From: Owenia fusiformis
Lineage: Eukaryota; Annelida; Polychaeta; Sabellida; Oweniidae
Assembly (NCBI GenBank): GCA_903813345.2
Contig: CAIIXF020000001.1
Span: 17,567,915-17,631,914, forward strand
Direction of reading: 5' to 3'
Length of the DNA: 64,000 nucleotides
Shown: positions 1 through 17,400 of the stretch, piece after piece
Layout of the letters: each line of letters opens with the position of its first letter
Position numbering within the stretch: the first letter of the stretch is position 1
Notes under the pieces: model-generated
Told to the model about the DNA's origin: nothing
Database searches by the model: none
What the model saw: only the letters and a program-made list of their open reading frames with translations
Translations under genes and position numbers: made by a program

Positions 1-3000
1 ACTTTTCCAAATAACTTCCCTTCTCAACGACACTGCTTCCCTTTCAACTGAATATTCGTGTAACAACAACTTATGATTTCGTTTGATATACCACTCCCCC
101 CAGTTTTCTGCAAGTTAAAATGCTCAATTCTGCAAGTGAAATTAGTGAATTCTGCAAGAAGAAAGGGCTAATTCTGCAGAAATTCCGCGGATATTAATGG
201 TTTTCGAACCAGTAAACGGGAAAATATCGTGATAGTCAGGTAGTCAGTCACTACATACATGCTGCCATCTAACGGCAGAAATCAAACGATGGCGTTTTAG
301 AATTTTCACTTCGCATAATTTGGGTTATTTCTGCAAGGGATTTGACTGAAAACGTGTCAAATTGTTACAGGTAAGACTGACTTTTTAAACTTTTGGAAAA
401 TATATGGATTCTGCGGAAAATTCCGCGGAAATTGACCAAAATAGTTGATTCTGCAATTCCGCGGGCAGAGGCAAATTCCGTCCGCGCTCTGCAGACACGG
501 AATCCTGGGGGCAGTGATATACATGTAGTTTTACATCTAGACTATCAGATTAACCCGGAAGTGACCTTGCTAGGCAAAATGAGAAAATTTTAAAATTTAA
601 CAGCGTGCTTATATTTCTTCAATTACCAAGCGTTTTACGTGCCTAAGGTAAGATTAAATACTTTATAGTTGAAGCAAAGAAATTAATTTATCATTTGTGT
701 GAATTTGGTTGGGTAGACATGCCAGGAAAGCAATTCGCGCAATATAGAAGCGCTAGTGTTTATGACCCTCGTATGCAAGAAAATAAGAAAAATAAATATC
801 CAAATCAGAAAAAATAACAACAAATAACATCATACGAGGGTCAGATTTATATGACTAAATTGAGGGATGCAGAAAATTTCCCATCATGCACCCTGACCTT
901 AATTGTATTTCATGCCAGACAGGCTCAGTACGCAATGAACAAAACTGCTAAATTGTATTTATAGTCTGCTTATTGATCTATTGATTCATAAAGACCTGAA
1001 ATGATGCATTCAAATAAGACCGCCTCCAAAATGAAAATACTACACATAAAATGGTGAAAAACAACGAACTAAAGTTGAAAGATTGCGACGTTCGCTACTT
1101 TGTTCAATTCCGGAAATCTCCAAGGGGCTGCAAATGGGAATTTTTTTAGATTTAGATTTCATAACCTCAGAATACTGCCATCAGTGTCGTGTTTGGTTGA
1201 GTTCCACAATGTAACCTAACAGGATGGATGGCATAGAATAAACTGGTAAGTAGACACATGGTAACATTTCTTTATTTCGTTATTTTAACCTTATGAACTG
1301 GTCACCAGAATAAGCGTTTCGATTCTATAAATCTAATTTTTTTTATAACCGAGACCGGTTCAAATTTCAAAACTAATAAGTGAATATCTGTAACAGCTAA
1401 ACTTTAAAACTCATAAAACTTTTGTCAACATAGAAAAATATACCAGTGCATTGTGTTGTAGTATTTGTAATATTACTGTAAGATGCATAATCGAGAAATC
1501 TTACCTTTTCCAAATAATATTGTAAAAAATAATACCACCTGGAAAAAATGGCGACCAAAAGGACAGATGATACACGATCTTTGATTGGTTCATATTTCCA
1601 CTGGACGACAAAGCTAAGGTTTCGACAATAATGCTTTTTTGCTTTTTGATCATTTTATCGGTGATTCTTGTGGTATTCCCTATACCGGTGAAAGAAATTA
1701 TAGGATTTAAATCAATATATATGCATCATATACATTAAATCTTGATATTATCAGGGCAAGTCTTGTTTTCCCGGGACAGAGTTCGTCGACGTGGACAAAA
1801 AGTGTAAAAAGATATTTGATTGGTCTTAATTTCTTATTTCGTTTAGTGTACAGCATTAAAGTCCCGGGTACGTTCTTCAACACAGTTCATTTTACTATAC
1901 ACTATATTTATATCTACATTTAACATCACCATGGATGCTGACAATTACAATAAGCAAAAAAATATGCCAACTCTATCGAACTATTATATACAAATTATAG
2001 ATTTGAAAGATAATTCACACAATAGGCAGGGTATATCAGATTCCAGTCAATCCGAATAAATGTGGGGTCGAATTGCCGAACCCCCCCCATATGGCTATGG
2101 GCCTGTTCCTTTGGTGATTTTGTATCTTTAAGATAATTTTGTTGGTAATATTTGACACTGTGAGTAAAGAGTTTAGCCATTGTTCCTTTCAGGCATTGTT
2201 TCCTAAAATTAACACTCGACACTCTGCATCTCATAGCAGCACTTTCAAGTCCACATTGTATCACCACATATTTACCCATCTACTTACCAAAGAAGAAGTC
2301 CCAAATCCCCCTCTTTCAGTGTTAATTTTGCGATTGTGCCGGCCGATCTAATTATTTTCGAAGAAATTGATTCAATCTGAAGTTTGAATATACCAGGAGA
2401 GTCCTCCTGTTATCTGATTGGTCGTTGAATTTGTTTATCATGAACCTGATTGGCTGCCTGGTTCAAGGCGCTGGTGTGACTCAATGGGGATTCCCCTCGC
2501 TAGCCGAGGGTTAGATTGTGTTTAATTCTGGAGTTTGGTTGTTCTGATGATTATTTCCGATATTTCGGCAATAATATACCCAAAAGTTATTCTAAAGATA
2601 TATCCATGGTATGTGAGATATTATATGAGAAATAACAATAGGACATCATTGATTGTCTGGGGGAGAAACCTATGGTATAATGCATCTTTAAAATATTATC
2701 AGAAAAAGTTGTCTTTTTTATGAAAATTAGGCAGATACCTTTCTGGTTCGTGTCTAGTTAAAGGTGTATGCAAATGACAACTACTGACATGGAAACTATT
2801 CGCTGATATATGAATACTGGAGAGGAAATATGATTTGCCCATTTATTTCTCATAGGACAAATCTCATACATGCGGTATTTATGTATAAAAAAAGTAAACA
2901 CAACAAAAATATAATCTTTAGTTCTATTTCAACACATATTATTTCATATAAAATGTATTCCACGCTGTTTGGCATTTCTTTGAAGGAAGGTACATCAACA

Positions 3001-3438
3001 AGAAAATCCTTTTTAAAGGCTGATGGTTTATTCAAATTATTCTGAAAGTTGTGGTTAATGAGGCATTTGAGAAAACAATTCTCATGTATGATGCAATTAT
3101 TTTTTGAAATCATGTTCCACCTGTTTCAAACACTTCAGTACTTTTCTACTTGAGTATGCCAACATCATTCCTGTCAGTAAACCTCAACCATAGTTACATT
3201 ATCTCAGATGTTAACAGCATTACTGCACTGTCATAAGGTCAATAATTGGCATTGGAATAAATGCCCACATTGGTCAAGGCAATTCCTTTTAAGTTACTTT
3301 CAAAGAGATATCCATATAAAGTATATTGAGGAACTCTGGTAAAAGCATGTATCCACAATTGATTTTGGTAGATCCATAATTCTGTAGATAAACAAATATC
3401 CACTATTGTTATTGTCCATGTATCTTATGTTGTACTAG
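1..3438. other. Intergenic, no gene recognised
   Basis: I find no convincing exon here. Positions 110-480 carry repeated short words of the type TTCTGCAA and ATTCCGCGG in both orientations. A 12-bp inverted pair (GACCCTCGTATG at 764-775 and its complement at 831-842) encloses an AT-rich loop of about 55 bases. A C-tract lies at 2083-2090. The low-complexity AT sequence from about 2820 to 3120 reads open on both strands by chance. The 3' UTR of the minus-strand COPS5 gene must occupy the right end of this interval. Confidence 0.5.
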
Positions 3439-9747
<6,309 letters not shown>

Positions 9748-9872
9748 TTTCTAATTATGTATATACTCAGTACAGTAAAATAATAAATTTTAACTTGTTT
9801 CTGGGAGTAAGAATAGGTTAAAATAACAAAATAAAATAAAATTTGTCATTTGCTTTTCCTTTTTTTGGGTAT

Positions 9873-9880
9873 ACTTCCGG
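9873..9880 (-). promoter_or_regulatory. ETS-type site in presumed COPS5 promoter
   Basis: ACTTCCGG lies about 125 bases upstream of the COPS5 start codon. ETS/GABP sites of this form are common in TATA-less promoters of housekeeping genes, which suits a signalosome subunit. No TATA box is obvious. The transcription start itself cannot be placed from sequence. Confidence 0.4.
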
Positions 9881-10318
9881 TTTGCACTGAACGAAAACCA
9901 ACTACAGACTGAGATTTACCCCGGTAACTTGATCAGAGAGTGACCGGAACGAATGGCGTGGCGTAATGGCTCCATCCGCATCGTGAGATATCACAGACTC
10001 CTATCAGTTTCATTCTTTGCATGGCAGAGATGGTCTGAGTATCAGATTGTGATGGCCTAACGCAATGTCATAATCTTACTTGCACAAAGCTATCTCCTCA
10101 GTGCCGAGAGATAGCCATCTATCTAAAGATTGCTGTGTGCAAATATAGTAATCATAATCGTCTCCGAGTAGGCTTAGTAATTTCCCGCAGTAATTTTTAA
10201 GCAACCCCGTCCGAGGAAGGGGGGGGGGGGTCAACGCTTTGCAAGGGTAACTAAGACGCTGGGGCAATCCATCTGTACGCCGCCCCCCTCCCCCTCCTGG
10301 CCAGAAATTCTCTCAAAA
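9881..10318. other. Intergenic, nothing recognised
   Basis: Upstream flank of COPS5. A G-tract at 10220-10229 and C-rich stretches near 10280 are the only notable composition. No exon is supported. Confidence 0.4.
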
Positions 10319-10952
10319 TTGTTACGCAGTATATGGCATACATTCATGGTTGCGCGGTATTCGTGATACGGGTGAATATGCCATACTCACCTGCGGTATA
10401 TGGCATATTCCGCAGGTGAGTATGCGATATTCCGCAGTGAATATGCGATACATTGATTTCAGTGAATACCCGATACTCACCTGCAGAATATGTCATACTC
10501 ACTTGCGGAATATGCCATATACTGCAGGTGAATATGACATATACCACAGGTGAAAACGTAATACAGAAAGCCTTGATTTGATTGGCTGCGAAAATCGACT
10601 CTAAATGTAAAACTACGCTGGATTACCAATATAGTCAGTGCGTCGAGAACTAATATATGAATCCTGGTTTGATTGAGAAAGTTTATTACGCGAGATTGGT
10701 GACTGATACTTCTGCTAAGTTAATATATTCGATACACAGTACTGTTGATTCAGTAATCATTATAATAATTTACAACGTTTTACTTGTTCGTTCAATCGAT
10801 GTAATTGACAATTGCGTACTTCCGTATCGCGTTCTCATTGGTTAGTATGTATGCCATATACCGCAGGTGAATCTGTCATACACCGCAAGTGAATATGCCA
10901 TATTCGTTGCGGAATATGACATATTTTTGTATCGTGTTTACCGCGTAACAAA
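10319..10952. mobile_element. Non-autonomous TIR element, copy 1 of a twin pair
   Basis: The ends are inverted: TTGTTACGCAGTA on the left and TACCGCGTAACAA on the right. The interior contains about ten alternating-orientation copies of a 20-22-bp unit built on CATATACCGCAGGTGAATAT. A central part around 10570-10840 is shared with copy 2. Flanks suggest a 3-bp AAA target duplication. No transposase remnant is present, so mobilisation must have been in trans. Confidence 0.75.
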
Positions 10953-11072
10953 AATCATGCAGTTTTTCACAATTCTGAGCACTTTTTAATTTTTGCCAAA
11001 ACTGTCAAAAAGCTCCCTCCCCTCGGTAAAACGGCTCCCCTCGGTAAATCCTGGCTATTGGCCTGGTGAATA

Positions 11073-11698
11073 TTGTTACGCGGTATATGGCATACATTCA
11101 TGGTTGCGCGGTATTTGTGATACGGGTGAATACTCACCTGCGGTATATGGCATATTCCGCAGGTGAGTATGCGATATTCCGCAGTGAATATGCGATACAT
11201 TGATTTCAGTGAATACCCGATACTCACCTGCGGAATATGTCATACTCACTTGCGGAATATGCCATATACCGCAGGTGAATATGACATATACCGCAGGTGA
11301 AAACGTGATACAGAAAGCCTTGATTTGATTGGTTTCGAGAATCGTCTCTAAATGCAAAACTACGCTGGATTACCAATATAGTTAGTGCGTCGAGTACTAA
11401 TATATGAATCCTGGATTGATTGAGTAAGTTTATTACGCGAGATTGGTGACTGCTACTTCTGCTAAGTTAATATATTCGATACACAGTACTGTTGATTCAG
11501 TAATCATTATAATAATTTATAACGTTTTATTTGTTCGTTTAATCGATGCAATTGACAATTGCGTACTTCCGTATCACGTTCTCATTGGTTAGTGTGTATG
11601 CCATATACCGCAGGTGAATCTGTCATACACCGCAAGTGAATATGCCATATTCGTTGCGGAATATGACATATTTTTGTATCGTGTTTACCGCGTAACAA
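11073..11698. mobile_element. Non-autonomous TIR element, copy 2 of a twin pair
   Basis: Same family as 10319-10952 and colinear with it apart from small changes. The ends are TTGTTACGCGGTA and its complement TACCGCGTAACAA. It sits in the same orientation about 120 bases beyond copy 1, with a possible ATA target duplication on each side. Apparent reading frames through this element are by-products of its short palindromic repeats. Confidence 0.78.
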
Positions 11699-12569
11699 AT
11701 ATAACCTGTTGACACCGAAGGTAAAATTGCAAATCTCCAATTCTAAACACGAAACTAAAGCTGATAGGGTATCTGAAGTAGACTAAGTAGCGCTTGTTTT
11801 GTATGCGCGCACACATTACTGTTTTCAGCATATTTCAAATGAAATGACATCTGGATGTATTAGGTCTTTTTTATATTTAGAATTTTGTCCGCTGCTGACG
11901 AAGCAGTTTCAAATGTGAAACATATTTATTACATTTCATCTCTCAGAATACTTGTCATAATTTTAGAAGGAGCTTTGACACTCAAACGTTCGCTCCTCTA
12001 AAGTGTTTTTGCAAGTTATATATATATATTATAAATTTTAAATTCTTAATGTATTCACACAGCGGACAGCAATTTAAACATCATTTTTATAAAAAAAAAT
12101 TAAAAAAGAAAAGCAATAGATCTTATTAATACCTCCAGGGTTATGCTGAAAGCATATGTAAATATTTTTGTATCATTACACGCGCATAGTGCCATTAAAA
12201 AGTTAAACGAGAATTGATAATTTTTAGAGTATGATTATACCCTTAATACGCCTAGCGTTATAGGACTTCAAGCAGAAGTAAAGGTTACAAGCAGATATAT
12301 CCATTACATGAAGTAGGAAATTTTCGTATACCGAAACCAACGTGTGAGTTCAAAAATAAATTGTAATTTTATTAATAACTTTTTTATGGAGAATAGCATG
12401 CAAGCGGACAAATCTTTCAAACAGTGAAGCAGATTTTTGCCGGATTTTTGGCAAGATATAAAGATGGCAGCAGGATAATCCTAGTGATCCAATTATGAAT
12501 AAACACAGTTCGATTACCATGCCATCTTTATCACTGTGTTTATTTAAAAATAATTTTAACATGTTTTAA
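11699..12569. other. Intergenic, nothing recognised
   Basis: AT-rich sequence with homopolymers and a short TA run near 12020. No exon, RNA gene or repeat family is evident. Confidence 0.4.
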
Positions 12570-12978
12570 CACGCGGTCCTAACTTCGACCGTTAATTTGA
12601 ATTTTTGACCTACCAGGTGCTTGAAAATCAAGGATTGCGAGTCTCATACTGCACCGTTCTTCTTCAAACTTATACCATTAAAAGCAGAACAAAATTGCCT
12701 TTCTGTAGGTGCATTACTTTATTGTAAAAAGTCCCTCGTTCTAGCAGCGTTTTGGTCCCCAGCTGTTAGAAGGCCTTCTTACAGCTGGGGACCAAAATGC
12801 CGCTGGAAGTAGGGACTCTGTTGAAGAGAATTATGTACCATCAGAAAGGAATTTGTGTTATGCTTTGAATGGAACAAGTTTGAAGAAAAACGGTGCAGTA
12901 TGAGACTCGTAATTCTTGATTTTCAAACATCCGGTAGGTCAAAAAATACAAATTAACGGTCGAAGTTAGGACCGCGTG
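12570..12978. mobile_element. Foldback MITE with TTTAA target duplication
   Basis: Inverted arms of about 90-110 bases begin CACGCGGTCCTAACTTCGAC on the left and appear complemented at the right end (12972-12978 inward). TTTAA directly abuts both ends (12565-12569 and 12979-12983), fitting a 5-bp target duplication, or TTAA with one extra T. The centre (about 12745-12805) holds a second hairpin around CAGCTGGGGACCAAAA. No coding capacity. Confidence 0.8.
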
Positions 12979-12983
12979 TTTAA

Positions 12984-14448
12984 CAGATTAGGATTACCTA
13001 GGAAGTTTGGTTAAATCCCGGGGATCTAAGTAGGATATCCCAAAACCCTTTTTCAATACTAGTAGGAAGTCCTATTTAATTTAACCAATTCAAATCAGAA
13101 AAGCAACAGCTATTCCATGTGTTTATGAGGCACTTGTAAAAGAAACTGAACTTCCACTCCAGGTTACAAGCACTTACCCAAATGTTTGTCATTATAAAAA
13201 TAAACTAAATTAAACGGTTTCATGATGAATTGGCCATATTTCACAAATGTGTAACCAATTTGTTGTGGACGCCGAACGAGGGCTCCGGCGCCGATTAGCG
13301 ATGAAATAACAAAATGCAGTGGTTTATGTATCACTTTATTTCGAACACTACAAGTCACACTGCCGATATACTTAAGGTACAATTCAGTAAAGTAAAACAA
13401 AACAGTATTATGAAACAAGTGGATTTATTCAGAATCGATCCTTCTGGATGTACCAATATGCATCTTTTCTTTCGCTATGATCACAGGCCCAGGAAGAAGA
13501 TTTAACCTCCCCCCCCAGTCACTGTACAATGTAAAAAAAATACAGGCCTGTCTTTTTTTAAGTAATATATAGTGAGTGGAAGGGGGTTGGACTCTTGTCC
13601 CCGTGCCTGTGGCTATGATAATTTAAAAATGATCATGGAAACAGAGTGGGTGAAGTATGATACATAGTACTCGATCTTATACATCTGAGTATCATTCCCG
13701 GGGTATCATTGGGGTGTTAAAACATACTAGGTGATTGCTGCATGCGCCCTGCATTTTCTTGCTTTGACTACATTTGTAACATGGCTGTCAGGAGATTTAT
13801 TCCTTCATACACCAACCTTACAAGTAGTCAGGTTTTGAATACAGTCACTAAATTGGCTAAATTATAACCTGATAACAAGTTAAGAAAATAAAGTTTTTCT
13901 TTAAAAGTTCAAAAATTCAGTAAAAATTAAATTTTATCTCTTTAAATCTAAAACAAGGATGGCATGTCTTTGATTTGCTCAATTCAATAGATATTACTAT
14001 CTTATTGAAAATATCAGTCTGAGGGAAATAGCTCTATGGCAAATAATAGTCTATAACAGTACTTTTTCAGATGTCAGGAAACATATAAGTATCACTTTCA
14101 CAGCTAGAATTTCCACCAGTTTAGTTACAGCTTTACATAAGAACATACGTCCGGGATTGATATTTACAATAAGTCCATAGTCCATATTATCAAGTGAGTG
14201 CTCTACCAAGTGCGGTAGTATTTCAGCAGTACCACAGTTGGTACCATAAAAGTCCAACATACACCAATGGGACATCGAGAGGTAACGCATCACATGAGGA
14301 ATGGGGTTCTAATGAGTTCAGTCTAGGTAAACACAGGGCCTTTCGCCTCTGAGGCCACGCACATTGTTCAATATTGGTTTACATGGGATTTCTAAATTTG
14401 GCATTTGGCCTGCTATGTTCAGTTTAAGATTGAAAATAGATATTTCAA
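12984..14448. other. Intergenic, 3' flank of the glutamate-receptor-like gene
   Basis: No exon recognised. The interval 14051-14293 reads open on the minus strand but shows no family features and lies downstream of the stop codon at 14449. It may be 3' UTR. A C-tract lies at 13510-13517. Confidence 0.4.
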
Positions 14449-17400
14449 TTAAATAAAGTTGGCAGTGATAAGTATCAATGAAACTAGCAATGAGACTGAT
14501 GTAGATATTGAAGCTGCGCCATCTGTAGATTCTTGAGTAGTGTTTTCAGCACTACCACTTGCATGATCGTGATCATGATCGTGGTCGTGAGAATTTCCTT
14601 CGTGATGATCGTGAGAATGGCTGTCGCATGTCTTATGAAACCAAGTGTGGTGCAAGTGTTGCAAATGACCATTGTCCTTTAGGGATTGTATGGCTTCATT
14701 GAAATGTAACACGTGTCGAGAGTTTTTGGGAAAGGCAAGAGCATATCGTCCGAAATTTCCACCTGGGAACTCTATCTCTGTCAGATCGCAAGGTTCCTGA
14801 TGGGCGTAGTATTCAGCGGAAGGAGATTCTACAATAAATGCATAATTGCCTTGTCTGACTTTACGCAGACCGTCAGCAGTAGAACTGACGTAAGCATCAT
14901 CGGAATTCAAACGCATCCATCTGGCTGCTTCCTGCACAGTTCTATCATCACTCGATTCTATGTATTTGTCGACACTGCCACCTCGGATAGAACCGTACTT
15001 AATACCGTCTTCTGCTTGGTTGACGAGGTCTGCAAATGTCTTGATATCTATTTCACCGTTGGATGGTTTCTTTATGAGAATTGCAAGGCCGAATTCCATG
15101 AATGGATCAGAAAAAACAACAGCATTTCCACGCATTGGTGTTACTGTCAGATCTGCAATAGCGATATCAGCATCCTGAAACAATCACATTTAATTATATT
15201 TAGTTAGTAGATCACTGGTTTATTTTATCTAGCTAGCTTGTATTTGCCAATGCAACTATCGGCTGCCGGCTACCAGGTTAACCCACCATTAGCCGGCACC
15301 CGAAAGTTGCAATCGCGAATACAAGCCCCGGGATACTAGCTAAATAATCAAATCAAAATTGGTCGTGTTGAGCTTTCACTTCGGAACTTGCCGATATTCT
15401 TTAAAGGCCCACTTTGCGTATTTTCAATGTTTTTGGGCAAAATAAAGACTTACATTTGAATTTCATAGTATATCCAATGTATTGATAAGAACCTGATCTT
15501 TCATTTGACACCAACAGCAGCTCAAACAAACCACATCAAAGCTTACAATAAATTATCAAAATATATTTTCTATCTGTCAATATTTAGTTAGTAGATCACT
15601 GGTTTATTTTATCTAGTAAGCTTGTATTTGCGAATGCAACTATCGGCAGTCGGCTACCAGGTTAACCTACTATTAGCCGGCATCCGAAAGCTGCATTCGC
15701 GAATACAAAACCTGGGGATACTAGCAAAGTAATCAAATTAAAATTGGTCGTGTGGAGCTTTCACTTCGGAACTTGCCGATTGTCTTTAAAGGCCCACTTT
15801 GCGTATTTTCAATGTTTTTTGGCAAAATAAAGACTTACATTTGAATTTCATAGTATATCCAATGTATTGATAAGAACCTGATCTTTCATTTGACACCAAC
15901 AACAGCTCAAACGAACCACATCAAAGCTTACAATAAAAATTATCAAAATATATTTTCGATCTGTCAAGCTTTATGTATCAAGTTTTTATCAATGTCATTG
16001 AAAGATGGCGAAGTTTTTTGTTAACATGATTTTTATAGAAGTGTCGCCATCTTTTAAATCAACAGCAATATAAAACAAGCACTTTACTTAACATGTGCAT
16101 GCACTTCTAATGATGAAATTCTTTATGCTATGTGAGTTATTTTTTAGAAAATAAAACTCTGTGTCATATTTGAGCGAGTGTGTGTGTAAAATGTTTCAAG
16201 GGTTATTTTTTTCCTTTATTCTTCTAAATTAAGTATAGATGGCCTTTAAGTTAATAATATCACAAAACAAGAAGATGTCAGCCTCCTAATCTTTTATTAT
16301 TGTTATAAAGGTAAACTAAATATATTAAACAGCACAGACATCGTCAGGAATGTTCCTTTAACAAAAATGCCCATATTGTAGTCAAACAGACTGTCAAACG
16401 GGTGTTTAAATTCCGATGTGTGCTGCAAAATCTTATCTTTTTTTATGATCATAGAGCCTTACCTCATTGACGAGCTGCCCTATCAAACCATTCCAGCGGT
16501 CATTCTCTAGGTATCCATACTTGCCATCAGGAGACTCAGTGATGCTGTACCTAAATTCACCCATGACGTGTTGCAGCTCTTTGATTAAGTCAATGACGTA
16601 TCCGGACTCCTTATTAGACACAACTGAGTAAAAGGGTTGACTCTATAAAAAATTTAATATAAACTACATGTGTATCAATTCGATTTCAATATTTAAGGAT
16701 TTAAATGAAAAAGATACGAAATCACTAAAACAGCATATCTTCAGTGGAACTTGCAAGGGTAAAATTGGCAAAGCATCAATTTCAACATCAAGAATCAAGT
16801 TGTCACCTTGACAACCATTCAACGAATGACCTTGGGTGAGTTATTGGTTGTATAATACATTGCAAATTATATTAAATACTGTGTTCGGATTCGTGGCTAG
16901 AACTCTGGTTAAACTGCAGGTTAAACTGAGCCCAACAAGCCCTTGAAGTCTAACATGTAAGAAAAGAGGCTGAACAAGTGCATTGGGCTAAATACGGCAA
17001 ACATTTTAGAAGAAGAAGCTGAATTTCACTCAGAAACCTATAGAAATGTATCTATTATCATTTGAATCATGATAGTTTGAATTCAAATTAAATTGTTAAT
17101 CGAGGAGGAAACTGAATTCTTGAATCACACCTGCATGATTCACTCACATCTATTGTAGTTATCCTGAAGTTTTCATCCGAATGGTCGTGACCCTCGTGAC
17201 CTTCATCATGATCTCCGTGATCATGCGCATGATCGTGATCGCCATGGTCACCGTGGTCTTGGGCTGAAATGCACATATGACGCTTTAATGGAATATTATT
17301 TAACCAAAGTTCAATACTCAAATAATCTATTTCAGACATGATCAAAATAAAGTGAATTCAAAATCAAGGAAAAAGTAGACACAAATGTAATGCCCGAACA

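Noticed and set aside
393-593. 66-codon frame near the left edge
   Set aside because: Overlaps the repeated TTCTGC/TTCCGCGG words; no family similarity recognised.
10344-11357. Open frames on both strands rich in CGIWHIPQVSM-like text
   Set aside because: They are translations of the 22-bp palindromic units of the twin transposons.
14051-14293. 80-codon minus-strand frame after the ligand-binding-protein stop
   Set aside because: No family features and no splice acceptor that would join it in frame; probably 3' UTR or chance.
14713-15207. 164-codon plus-strand frame
   Set aside because: Lies antisense over the well-supported S1S2 exon; a shadow of its codon composition.
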